A stretch of DNA of 64,000 nucleotides from Asterias amurensis (Eukaryota; Echinodermata; Asteroidea; Forcipulatida; Asteriidae): positions 10,855,761-10,919,760 of the forward strand of contig NC_092656.1 of NCBI RefSeq assembly GCF_032118995.1. Reading direction: 5' to 3'. Within the stretch, counting starts at the first letter, position 1; each line of letters opens with the position of its first letter. Both the position numbers and the translations under genes were made by a program. This document shows, piece by piece, positions 37,919 to 48,553 of the stretch. The notes below the pieces were generated by a model. It was not told the origin of the DNA and ran no database searches. It saw only the letters and a program-made list of their open reading frames with translations.

Positions 37919-38034
37919 ATGATCAGCTTCAGACCTTAGAGACATCTGAGGGATTCTTCACAATGGCACCAGAAGATTTCTGGGCGATATGGCAAGCTGT
38001 AAAAATAGCAACTGGACAAGAAGATTACTTGTAG
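37919..38034 (+). promoter_or_regulatory. two upstream ORFs before the TIR-adaptor start
   Basis: In the presumed leader, ATG at 37919 opens a 6-codon uORF (MISFRP). ATG at 37963, in a strong CACAATGG context, opens a 23-codon uORF (ends TGQEDYL, stop at 38032-38034) in another frame. The second one overlaps the main start at 37989, whose own context (GATATGG) is average. If the leader includes both, main-frame translation would need leaky scanning. Confidence 0.55.
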
Positions 38035-39830
38035 ATAAGTTGAATGGCATCAGAACTGCTTTGTATTCAAATGCCCATCTGGCTTTAGAGATGTCATCGT
38101 TTTCACATCCAAACCATCAGTTGGATCCCAGGCTGGCTCAGGCTGCTTCCCCATCATTAACAGAAAAAAGGTCAGTTTTCAAATCATCTGCTGATGATGA
38201 GGAGTGCATGTCCACTACGCACAGTCATTTGAATTCGGGGTCAATTATTTGTTCCTCTTCAAGCTATGGCGGTACTTTGGACTGCCCCATGTCACTGTCA
38301 TCGGACTGTGGAGAACTTACAAGTACCCTGAATAGCGTCGACAACGTATCACCAGAGTTATTGCCACAGTCAAGTTATACAGTATGCTCGAGCCACCAAC
38401 TTACCTCTCAATCAGTTTTGCCTTTGTCGTCAGCCTGTGGAACAGTTACACTAAGCAGAGAAACCCAGAATCAGACGGGGCAACTTGAAGAGTCGGAGAA
38501 GTCAATTCAGTTGGAGCTGTCGGAATTTTCCTTCGCCAGCCGAGAGGTTGGTCTGTCTCAGTCAGCAGACAGTCATGGAACCTCCTGCATGGAAAATCAT
38601 GGGTGTTCAGTTCAAATTAAGGTTGAAGAGATGGAAGAGCCTGTAAACAGTGCTTCACTGACAAGTGATAACCTAGAACAGTCAACTATCTTGTCAGACC
38701 GATCCCATCCATTTTTATCGGGTACTCAGCAACAATTTAACACAGAGAAATCATGCAAAGCCAATGATATTCGTGAACTACCAACAAATCATGGCTGTGC
38801 TGGTAAAAGCAGTGTAGACACTAATGACCAGGGCCTATTTGGTAGTAAAGAAACTAATGACCAGTATCAGGGCTCTGCATTGAGTAATAAAGAAACTAAT
38901 GACCAATGTCAGGGCTCCTCTTTATTTAGTAGTGAGGAAACTAATGACCAATGTCGGAGCTCTGCAATGAGCAGCACAGCAAGTAAAAAACAATGTCAGA
39001 GGTTTGAGACTAATGGCCAGTGTCGGATCTCTGCAATGAGAAGTAAAGAAACTAATGACCAATGTCGGGGCTCTGCATTGAGTAGCAAAGAAACTAATGA
39101 CCAACATCAGGTCCCTGCATCAAGTACCAAAGAAACTAATAATGACCAATGTCAGGCCCCTACATCGTATAGCAAAGAAACTAATGACCAATGTCAGGTT
39201 CCTGCATCATGTAGCAAAGAAACTAACGACCAATGTCAATTGTACAATTTCGTTATTTTTTCCCATGATGACGATGCAGATAAAGCCGATTGCATCTTTC
39301 GCTTCTTAGAAGACAAACATCTTCGAGGATTCAAAAATGGCAGAGACGACACGCCAGGAACATTTAAGAGCGATGAGCTTGTGAAATCCATCAAGAATAC
39401 TGAGAAGATTTTGTTACTTCTCACACCCAAGTCAATTCACGACGAGAACTTCAAATTTGTGCTGAATTTGAGTTTAACACACTCAATAGAAAGGAGGAGT
39501 ACAAGTTTAATACCCATTTGTTTAGGGATACAACGATTCCAAGTGCCTGAAACACTGAGGTCTAAATGTTGTATTCATTATAACGATTTCGGTGATAAAT
39601 TTAAAGACAGACTTTTTAGGGTATTTCGTTCTACATGTAGATCTTCATCAACTTCTAGTGTGAGTTTTGATTCTCAATCTAGCTCACCTAGTAGTATAAT
39701 GGAAAGCGAATCGTCAACAAAATCAAGTGATTCTCCAAAACTAAAAAAAAGTCACAGTATGCCATCTTCTTCATCCCCAAACAGGCCATGGTACACTCCT
39801 ATTTCTCGGTTTTTCTCCTCTCACAAGTAA
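37989..39830 (+). CDS. TIR-domain adaptor, TICAM (TRIF/TRAM)-like, with 14-residue repeats
   Basis: 613 residues in one exon. Residues 1-277 are Ser/Thr/Gln-rich and probably disordered. Residues 278-417 are ten repeats built on TNDQCQGSALSSKE. A TIR domain follows at about 419-551: box 1 YNFVIFSHDDDADKAD, box 2 GRDDTPGT near 451, then EKILLLLTPKSIHDENFKF and SLIPICLGIQRF. Spacing and wording (FVI..., ILLLT, SLIPI for SVIPM) resemble vertebrate TICAM1/TICAM2, which link Toll-like receptors to interferon and NF-kB signalling. The Trp-Cys-x-x-Glu region of NADase TIRs is replaced by ENFKF, so an adaptor is likelier than an enzyme. The Ser-rich tail (552-613) shows no RHIM, and I saw no pLxIS motif. 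The start codon could be revised if an upstream exon is coding. Confidence 0.85.
   Translation: MASCKNSNWTRRLLVDKLNGIRTALYSNAHLALEMSSFSHPNHQLDPRLAQAASPSLTEKRSVFKSSADDEECMSTTHSHLNSGSIICSSSSYGGTLDCPMSLSSDCGELTSTLNSVDNVSPELLPQSSYTVCSSHQLTSQSVLPLSSACGTVTLSRETQNQTGQLEESEKSIQLELSEFSFASREVGLSQSADSHGTSCMENHGCSVQIKVEEMEEPVNSASLTSDNLEQSTILSDRSHPFLSGTQQQFNTEKSCKANDIRELPTNHGCAGKSSVDTNDQGLFGSKETNDQYQGSALSNKETNDQCQGSSLFSSEETNDQCRSSAMSSTASKKQCQRFETNGQCRISAMRSKETNDQCRGSALSSKETNDQHQVPASSTKETNNDQCQAPTSYSKETNDQCQVPASCSKETNDQCQLYNFVIFSHDDDADKADCIFRFLEDKHLRGFKNGRDDTPGTFKSDELVKSIKNTEKILLLLTPKSIHDENFKFVLNLSLTHSIERRSTSLIPICLGIQRFQVPETLRSKCCIHYNDFGDKFKDRLFRVFRSTCRSSSTSSVSFDSQSSSPSSIMESESSTKSSDSPKLKKSHSMPSSSSPNRPWYTPISRFFSSHK
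38820..39239 (+). repeat. 42-bp coding tandem repeat in the TIR-adaptor gene
   Basis: About ten units starting ACTAATGACCAATGTCAGG and ending AGTAAAGAA. Most are exactly 42 bp (14 codons). A 45-bp unit (38904) and one with an inserted AATGAC keep frame. One unit near 38940-39008 is longer and diverged. The array lies directly before the TIR domain and is likely to vary in copy number. Confidence 0.9.
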
Positions 39831-40502
39831 CATCACCAATTTGTCTCAACTAAAGTTTTCATTTGTGGTAATTTATAAGAATTACTTGAAAATTTATCCT
39901 ATTTTGGGTCTCCAGCATGTTCGTCTAGCAGCCTGGATTCGTATTTCACGCAAGCAAAGTGAATTTTCTTACAATGTAGGCCTAATTAGAAAATAGCGCG
40001 ACTGATTGTTTGCAGTGCAAAAATTTGCTTTGCTTTTACGTGAAGTATGAACCAGGCTTAGAGGGACACGTTGCCTTCAGACTGGGCGCTTTGAGCTTGA
40101 AAAGTGTTTGTCATAAAATATGGTTGGAAAGAAGTAGAATTGATCAAATTTACACATATTATCCCTGGAATTTGTGTGCATCAAATTTACACATATTATC
40201 CCTGGAATTTGTGTGGTTTTTCCTGGGACTTCATGAACTAACGGGGTCTGCCATTGTGTAGAACAATATCTTTTACTTCACAGAGTACAGACCGTGTTAG
40301 TTTACGAAGGAAATCGAAAACCACACAATTCTGAGATTATTTGCGACTGTTGTGAATATTAATAACTCTACTTTGAAAAAGAAATTTCCAACAATAATAA
40401 TTTTATAACAAACGCTCAAATGAGGCCCAATCTGAAGGTAAAGTGTCCATTCAAATTGTTCTGTATTTTGTTGAATTTATGTGAAGTGCCAGTAGTAATA
40501 AA
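39831..40502 (+). other. 3' region of the TIR-adaptor gene with two MITEs and a poly(A) signal
   Basis: The first AATAAA after the stop is at 40497-40502. The 3' region contains a small inverted-repeat element (39931-40057, ends GCCTGGATTCGTATTTCACG and the inverse GTGAAGTATGAACCAGGC). A B-like element follows at 40061-40448 (starts GAGGGACACGTTGCCTTCAG). Within it, a 37-bp direct duplication (TTTACACATATTATCCCTGG twice, 40150-40212) occurs. Confidence 0.6.
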
Positions 40503-43064
40503 CATGTTTTACTGAAAAATATGGAGTCAACTTTGAACATCATCTTCCTGTACTGTGCAGAAACCTCTTCAGACCTTGCGCTTTAAAGCCGTTTGTAAAG
40601 TTGTCCACCGGGCAAGTAAATTTTGCTTTTTAATTGCCCCCAGGAAGTTTTAGTAGAGCAGATTTTTAAACGGCTACCTGAGCGGAATGTTTTCAACAGA
40701 AATGGTATTTTTACTTGTTTATAATGCACTTGTTCACCATTTTAATGTAATTTTGATATGTGTACACTTCTGAACTTTTCGTAATTATCAATTAAAAAAT
40801 CAGGCCCCTACCTAAAGGTTTTTTGAAAAACTAAAAACACTTCTGCCGTTGAGAGCGGGCGTCAAAGGACAATGCCGCTGACGTCATTTGTGGGAGTTTG
40901 CTTTGTTATACATCCACGCTGCAACAAAGCGGCTTTATCTACTTATGACGTTTTGAGAGTGATTACGTAACGGGGCTTTTCGCAAATCTCGCAGAAAAGC
41001 TCTGGACAAGGGCATACAAAATGATTGTTTTTTTACACAATTGAAACCTATTTATAATCATATGACTCGATTTCCTTATTCATCGAAAACATTTTAAGTG
41101 GAATTCAGCAAAGTTCACGACTTGACATTTTCGTTCAAGCAGGTCTTTAAGCATTATATTTTTTTTATATATCTCTTACCGTTTAATTATTGGTAGTGGT
41201 CACAACCACCAGTTGAATTTTTAAAAGAAGTTACGTCCACACACTCAAAAATATAATATACACATTTTTAAAAGTGATTAATTACTCACAGCTGAAAAAG
41301 AAGTAACATGAGCATTTTAAACAAGTTGGTTGGAGAGTTTTTAGTAGCCGACAGGGCAAGTTGAGACGTGGTGTTTACATATATGTAGCCCCGTATAATA
41401 GACCCTTCCCATGAAATATGTAAATTGCACATAGCGCTTGCGCACTAACGTTTTGGTTGGCAAAATGAGGGAACATCGCGCTGTTTTGTACAGGGCTAAT
41501 GGGTGCGTGACACAGACGCGATTGCGCGTCTGCTTAGTGCGCAACTCTATGGTGTTTGCCAACCAACATGGTCTGTACGCATGCGTGAATGTAATTAGCA
41601 TATTTCATGGGAAGGGTCCATTTGTCTACTAGACAATGAGAGTCGGGCTAGTGCAAGACAGACCAGCCCTGCTTGTTCGGAGGGCATACTGTCACATTGG
41701 CTGCAAACTAACAAAAAAAACACGGCAACGACCCTGCCGGTTTTAAACGCCCGTTAAAGAACTCGTCGCTACCCTTTTATTCCCTTGTTAATGCATCCAA
41801 CCAATTATTGCCGTGTCCCTTCAAGAGCAAATTTCAAAGGCCTGCCTGCCATCTGAAGGCTGAAGCAATACTGATTAAAGAGGGACTCAAAGGTCAAAGT
41901 CAGTTTTGTTATGCAAAAAAAAAAAAATACAAGTCTCGTTTACCTCACAATAAAATGTTTTGTTCTGCCTTTTTTTTTACACCTAACTCTTTCAGAGCGC
42001 AATTTGACACATGAAGCCATGGAATGTCAAAAACAAATGGGTCTGAACATTCCAAAGAGGAATTTGTTGTCAGTCAAAAGTTTAAATTCATTGCTGTTGT
42101 AAAGGAATAATCTTGGAAATACTGGAAAGTACAGAAAGTTCCCCTTACCAAATACAGACCCATGTGTTTGAAGTGTGGATGATTTTTTACAACAAATTTC
42201 GCACGAGAAGGATTATAAAATACAATGGCATTTTACACCAGTTTGGGTTTAAGTAGAGACTTCAAAATTGTCTTTCCACTTTCAAAAAGACTTTTAATAT
42301 TTGGAGATATGTACATAGCAAAATAACATCTGACCTTTGAGCCCCTGTTTATAAGTGTCTTGCAGGGACAAAAGTCTCAACACCTGGACTCAAACCCTCA
42401 CTCTGCTGATTAGAAACACCAGTGATAAAATCTGGTACGCTATATCGTTAACACTCGCTGCTTCACTAAGAGTGGACAAAAGGTGAAATTACTTCATAAT
42501 TGAGTTGTATTCGTTTCTATTTAAATTTATTCATTTCGGTGAGTGTACATTGAACAGGTGGCATTACTGAAGTACTTGCATAATATCAGTACTGCAAATG
42601 TGGCAAAGCAGAATCAAATAAAACATTGATACATTTGTACATTGAAACGTTGACCACTGCTCACCATTCCTAGGAATGTTCATAATATTTTGCCAATGGT
42701 CATCTGGGGGTCAGCCAGCAATGGTCAAGTCATAAATATTTACAAATGCTTCTCCTGAGTATAAGTGTATTTCCCAAATTAGCAAGAACATTAGGGGACC
42801 AGCTTGGTGAGCTTGCACGTTCACAATTGGTGTTTTCATACAGTAAGCGCCAGAAAAATAGCTTGTCGTTTTGTGTGCTAACGATAAGCAGGGCTACGAA
42901 GTGGAAACCTGCGCAGTTACATATATGTAACACAAAATTTGCTGTTAAGCAGCTCTATGAAAATGGGCCCAGCAGCACATAAACTCTGTATAAAGGAAAA
43001 TAGCCCCGTTTTCTAGAGTCTAGTATATTATATTTCAGTTAACCCAAAACCAATTAGCAGACGT
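40503..43064. other. intergenic region between TIR adaptor and methyltransferase
   Basis: No gene seen. It contains a CRE-like TGACGTCA at 40879, inverted-repeat element K, half of palindrome H at 41724-41785, and a G-type fragment at about 42830-42972 ending AAAATGGGCCC. Confidence 0.5.
41398..41621 (+). mobile_element. inverted-repeat element K
   Basis: 224 bp with ends ATAGACCCTTCCCATGAAAT and ATTTCATGGGAAGGGTCCAT. Subterminal GCGCACTA and TAGTGCGC, and TTTGGTTGGCAAA and its inverse, also pair. It belongs to the small-hairpin DNA transposon class. Confidence 0.8.
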
Positions 43065-46000
43065 TTAGCCAGTCATTGGTTTCTTACACATAAGATGTAC
43101 CCCTTCTTTATAAGCTTCAGTTACCGTAACAACTCGGAAGTTGGCCTGTTCCAGTGCCTCTTTAGCTTTCTCACGACCCCACATTGCCCCAAAACCTGCT
43201 GCCCCATCTCCCGGATATAGAGATGTCGGCATACAATTCAGTAGACTATAAATGTATTCAATTAGAATATTCTCCCGGTCTTGCATATCCAAGTTTTCTT
43301 GGAGGTTTGAGTGAGTATTACTTTCAACGACTGAGAGTGTTCCTCCTGGCTTGAGTACCCGATGCATCTCTCGGAGAGCCTTAGTGGGGTACGAGAGATC
43401 ATGAAGGATAAAATGCATGAACAAGTAGTCAAACTTGTCTGTCCAGTCAGAGGGCATTTGTGTGATATCCGCATTGATGAACTCAACGTTAGAGAGACCC
43501 ATCTCGTCCTCTTTATCTCGAGCTTTGGCGAGGGCCGATTGGGATAGATCCACACCGTAAAATTTACTCTTGGGAAAGTGTCTGGCCATGGCGAAGGTGG
43601 AGATGCCTTCTCCACATCCGATGTCCAACACCTCCAGTCCATTTACTAAAATAAACAGAGAGTTTTGGAAGGTACTTTAAATTACCAGGGTCCATTTTCA
43701 TTGAGTTGCTTGAGCACAACATGTAGCTAAGCATTACAGAAATAATTACATACAGGAATGAGGGTTTAAAAGCCAAAACACCATTGCACCATTCGGGACT
43801 GGTATCCTACTAATTATTGCCAAGAAGACAGTTTCTGAGCAATATTTTCTACTTGGGCAACTCTATGAAATAGACTGTGCAAGTATCACACATCGAATAT
43901 TGGGACCTGTTGGAGCTTGCGGGTTAGTTTCCTTTGTTTGAAAGGAATGTACATAGGACCAAAGTAGTCCCAAAGACGTTTAAATAGGCGCAACAGTTGC
44001 ACAGTCAATTGGACCCAGATGTTCAAGAAAACAAACATTTCCAGGGCTCAAAATTTACACTGGACCGAAGACCAGAGGCCAGCGATTTTATTTAGCGTGG
44101 AGCCAGTAAACTTATGACAGACAAGCTCGTTGGTCTTGTGTTTTTCAATTAAGTAGTAATGGGCTGCCATAGCTTTGTGAAAAAATGTTGACCATGAATC
44201 AGATAGTATCTGACAACTCGAGTAACTAAGTACACTTACATAAAAGACAAAATGTAACCTATCTAAATCTTCTTCTAGTGCTTGTTTAAAGCCATTATAC
44301 ACTTTCGGTACAGGAAAAAAAGAAAAAGTTCACAGATTTACAAATAATTTACAGGGTTTACAGAAGGTAATGGTGAAAGACTTCGCTTGAAATATTGTTC
44401 CATGAAATGCTTTACTTTTTGATAAAACATCAATTCTGGATAGCGGGAATTACAGATTTTTTTTTAAACACATGTCACGACACGGCGAAACGTGCGTAAA
44501 CAAGAGTGGGTTTTCCCGTTATTTTTTCCCAACTCCGATGACCGATTTAGCCTATATTTTCACAGGTTTGTTATTTTGTATATAAGTTGTGATACACGAA
44601 GTGTGGGACTTGGACAATACTGTTTATCGATTGTGTATGAAGGCTTTAACTCAATTTGATTCTTGTATCGAAAACTAAATTCTGGTCTAGTAATACTTCT
44701 GAGCTACAAGCAATCCCTGCTACATGTATCTTGTGGATTTTAGCCCTTATTTCTTACTTAGCTGTTGATGCAACTCGGGCATGGATGGAATAAACTTCTG
44801 GACTAGCTGATCCCTGAAAAAGGGGCCTTGCGTCAAAGCCATCAACTCATCAAACTTGTGATAGGCATTATATGGTACACCTTAACAAGAGATAAAGAGA
44901 AGAGGTGACAAAAGACAACAGGTAATTAATTTATAAAATGAAAGCATTTCAAAACCAAATTGTATTTTTTTCCAGGGATATTTTCAAATTATAGAGCCAG
45001 TTCCCAGGAATTAAAATTCCTTGAGATTGTTTAACCCTACTTTATGTTTGATCACACCTGATTAAATTTGTTTGTGAAAAAAATCATAATGAACACTGTA
45101 GCTCGCTTTACTTTATTCCCAAGCAGTGGTAGCTGTTTATCAAAGCGAAGCGAGTTTATCACTAGGATTAGCAATTTAAGTTGGTATTAAAAGGCTGGGT
45201 CACACTGCAGTGATAAAAAAAAACAATCATGACGCAAAAAGATGGCTCTCTATTGGTTGAATTGCTCCACGCAGAATACGCACACGCTCATTCAACCAAT
45301 ATAATGCAATGTCTTTGCGTTGTGATAGTTTTCGTTATCGCGAAAAGTTCAACTGAATTTCTAAGTGAAACTCCAGTGAAACTTGTCTAGTACGAAAGGA
45401 GCTTTGGGTTGGCCAATGGGAGACTTTTTGAAAGCTCTGCCACTAGAGGGCAGCAGAACTACCAGGTAAGGGTGCACAACTCCTATAGCAAACAATGGTA
45501 AATGGTAAACATTCAAAAATACTCGAAAAATATTTAGAAGTCTCTCAGCCTCTTGAAAATTAAATCAGATACATTGTCATACAACTAAACTTCAGATTTC
45601 TTCTAACTTTTTGGTAGGTCAGCATTTTGGAATTTTTGCTAATTACCCTAGAAGAAACACTCCCAAAAACTCATGCACACCGCTTGTTGTCCTTGGGGAA
45701 CTCGTGTCCAGTACGTCCTGTTCCAGAACAGTTTGGTTTATGCTGGCAATGTGTTATGAGAAACAAAATACAGTTTGGCTAAATCTAAAATACAAAATCA
45801 AAAACACGCAAAACACAAGGTATTTGCTGTCAGTGACCGTCACTCATGCTTCTCCAATTCCTAAGTTGTTGACATTACCTGGTGAAGAGCGCCCTCTCTT
45901 GGTGATTGGCAGATAGTCTAAAGTTTCCCATTGTTATGATCCAGCAAGACTGGTGTGAGTTGACAAACACAAATACCACACAGATGAGATTAATCTCATT

Positions 46001-47314
46001 CTTGAGTTATTGCTTGAACAACATTTTTTGTTTGTTCCCATACTGACCTTGACATTCAACTTATGGATTCTAATAAACAATAGGCTTCTGGGGATCCAAA
46101 GACCAACTAACACACCATATTTGGAGTTGATATGCCAAGTCTTCCTTGAGTTTTATCTTGGGCAATGATTGCGCGCACAAATATACGCGCCTAACCCCAT
46201 GCAACCTTACAGATCCAGTTTGTGGGGTCCTTTCACAACTGTTCTATTATTCCCTTTTCTAAAGTATTCCCTTGTGGGGTCCAGGTTGAATAAATAATTA
46301 TGTTGTGGGGTCCATACTTGTGGGGTCTATTTGTTCCACTGTCTAAAAGACCACCCCATACGTGCTGCTCACCCACCGAGGACAAGGCAAACACTACATC
46401 TGTTATAATACTTCTTCGGCTTAGTGCTTTGACAGCGGGGCATACAAAAGAAACCTACGCAATTAGGTTTAATTTTTGTCACCTGATGGTCCATCCTTTC
46501 TGAAACATTCTGCAACTTTGAAGAATCCTCCGTACAAAGTGGGTGCTGTTAAAGCAACAGCTTTCAGTTCCATGATGTTTGATCGGTTGGTCGGGAGCCA
46601 GTAGGTTTCCGTTGTCGCATCAAACTTAATAATATCAGCAGCAGCCATGCATCCCAACCACTCTCTCACATATCTGTGAAAAGAAGTAATACAGAGGCTG
46701 TGATCAATAATGTAATCTAAACCAAATGACTAGAAACTAGAAACAAACTAGCTGGTGAGAGTTATTTTCCACTGCTGCCTCTAGTGGAACTGACTGTCTT
46801 TCTGTCCCCATTAAAGCCATAGGACCCTTTCGGTACAGGAAAAAAAAAAAAAGTTCACAGATTTACAAATACTTTACAGGGTTTACAGAAGGTAATGGTG
46901 AAAGACTTCTCTTGAAATATTAGTCCATGAAATGCTTTACTTTTTGAGAAAACGGTAAAACAATATAAATTCTCGTTAACGAGAATTACGGATTTGTTAT
47001 AAACACATGTCATGACATGGCGAAACGCGCAAAAACAGGAGTAAGTTTTCCCGTTATTTTCTCCCGACTCCGATGTCCGATTGAGCCTAAATTTCCACAG
47101 GATTGTTATTTTATATATAAGTTGTGATACACGAAGTGTGGGACTTGGACAATACTGTTTACCGAAAGTGTATAATGGCTTTAAAAGCGCTCAGACTGTT
47201 CTGTCCTTCAAAAATTGTCTAAAGACTCAAATCTGTAGCTGGTTGTCACCATCACTTTGTGAACCTTTCTCCATATAGGCGCCTTGTATCCTTTGGTCTG
47301 CTATTTATGATCCA

Positions 47315-47345
<31 letters not shown>

Positions 47346-48553
47346 GAAAAAAACCCACAAAAAGCGAGAAACAACTTCAGGGCTCAGCTGTGTGGAACAA
47401 AAACAACTTTTGCTTGACCAGAAAATCTATAGGGCCTTCAGTGAACTTTCATAAGTATTCAACGGAATTTTAAGATATTTATCCGACTCAAAGTCAACTT
47501 GAATACAATTTTGTTTATAAATAAGATGAGGTAGGTACTATTATTCACTCATTATACTAAATAGACTGCCTGACTTAGTGTCTGGTGGTCGTAAGTTTAC
47601 TTTCAAGCTTTCCCATCACTGACCTACATGTATAGCTCTTATTGTGGGTCCAGAAATGAGTCAATGAAATATGAACCCTAGATTGAAAATAAATGACCGA
47701 AGTAGCGGTCTTGGTTTTGATTTGAGTATGTGCCACTGACTCAGATTTTTGATTTGAGTATGTGTCACTGACTCATGAGTCAGTGACACATACTCAAATC
47801 AAAAATCAAGACACTTGATGACATAGACTTGAAACAAGCAGTAAACCATGATGATATGACCCCTCATGAGATTCCAAGCACAGTCTTAAAAAAGAAGAAA
47901 AAAAATCCTCCCAAGCCGCAAGCGCTACTTCTACTTTCTAGAAACTATAGTTTAGGCTCTGTTAACCAAGCCAGCCACCAGTTTTTACTTGCACTGACGC
48001 ACTGCAGCCTACCTGCATCTGTAATAAACACACCACTTGTTGCGAGCTTTTTGCTGAATGTGTTCCCACGGCCTGCTTACTTTTGCATTTCATATAGTAC
48101 GATATTACCTACATGTGACCCCCGTGGAGATCGAGCCTTATTTTTTTTATAGTTTCTAGAAGTAAGGCTTGTTACTGGCCTATACTATCACTAAATACTA
48201 TAGGAAGAAGAAGAAGAAGAAGTATAAACTTGGAGACACAACAGAGAATTTATTTAGAAAGATAGAAATAAAGAAGGGCTTCCACCATGGCATACATAGA
48301 GGTAGAATTTGCATGAGCCATATATGGAGCAAATTTTGAAGAACTGAATTGAATACCTTTCTTTCATCCCAGCCGTGTCGGCAATTTGCTGGCTGGTATG
48401 TGGATTCTCCCCCAGGGTAATCAGCACATCAAATAACCCCGTCTCCATACCCATGGCAATACCAATACCCGCTATACCTCCAAGAAGTTGATCAGAAATA
48501 CGGTTTAAAAACGCCTGGTCGGCCCCTTTACACTGGAGCTCTGTGGCTGCCAT
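43065..48553 (-). CDS. winged-helix SAM-dependent methyltransferase, Rv2258c-like, 4 exons
   Basis: Exons: 48553-48357, 46673-46483, 44880-44758 and 43645-43065. Together they are 1092 bp, 363 residues, and phases close at every junction. Residues 1-110 form a winged-helix-like dimerisation domain (MGMETGLFDVL, TSQQIADTAG, ERYVREWLGCM). The class I methyltransferase core has motif I VLDIGCGEG near 176-184, the ribose-binding acid in FYGVDLS near 199-205, NADITQMP near 228-235 and motif LKPGGTLSVVE near 268-278. Length and order match the S-adenosylmethionine methyltransferases annotated Rv2258c-like. The substrate is unknown; a small molecule is likely because the partner domain resembles bacterial and plant O-methyltransferases. 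Introns hold MITE C twice. Exon 1 uses the donor AG|GTATTC. Confidence 0.92.
43685..43874 (+). mobile_element. inverted-repeat element G, copy 3, in methyltransferase intron 3
   Basis: CCAGGGTCCATTTTCATTGA at one end and CAACTCTATGAAATAGAC at the other, with GAGCACAAC and CTAAGCATTAC inside as in other G copies. Confidence 0.6.
44286..44649 (-). mobile_element. MITE family C, copy 2, in methyltransferase intron 3
   Basis: Begins TTAAAGCCATTATACACTTT and ends GTGTATGAAGGCTTTAA. Inverted relative to 22488-22855. Confidence 0.85.
45438..45455 (+). promoter_or_regulatory. CTCF-core-like motif in methyltransferase intron 2
   Basis: TGCCACTAGAGGGCAGCA fits the bilaterian CTCF core CCASYAGRKGGCRS without mismatch. 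A reverse-oriented relative lacking one G (CCACTAGAGGCAGCAG on the minus strand) is at about 46773-46788 on the other side of exon 2. Motif match only; binding is not shown. Confidence 0.4.
46811..47184 (-). mobile_element. MITE family C, copy 3, in methyltransferase intron 1
   Basis: Begins TTAAAGCCATAGGACCCTTT and ends AAGTGTATAATGGCTTTAA. It contains TTCTCGTTAACGAGAA in the middle. Same orientation as copy 2. Confidence 0.87.
47316..47344 (+). repeat. (TTA)n microsatellite
   Basis: About nine perfect ATT/TTA units in methyltransferase intron 1. Confidence 0.9.
47713..47810. repeat. perfect 64-bp palindrome with AP-1-type core, plus a direct repeat
   Basis: 47744-47807 is a perfect palindrome with no spacer (half ends GTGTCACTGACTCA). 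The centre CTGACTCATGAGTCAG holds two overlapping AP-1 consensus sites. The left arm is also repeated directly just before it (TTTGATTTGAGTATGTGCCA...GACTCAG at 47716-47744), so a third TGACTCA lies at 47738. Intron 1 of the methyltransferase gene. Confidence 0.9.
47930..48170. mobile_element. possible small inverted-repeat element in methyltransferase intron 1
   Basis: Terminal pairing of CTTCTACTTTCTAGAAACTA with the inverse TAGTTTCTAGAAGTAAGG, about 240 bp apart. No other copy seen. Confidence 0.45.

Noticed and set aside
39640-39830. RHIM or pLxIS motif in the C-terminal tail of the TIR adaptor
   Set aside because: The nearest candidate, YTPIS near the end, lacks the required Leu, and no IQIG-type RHIM core is present.
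43262-43642. 126-codon ORF overlapping the methyltransferase last exon
   Set aside because: Alternative frame of an exon whose correct frame carries motif I and closes in phase with three upstream exons.
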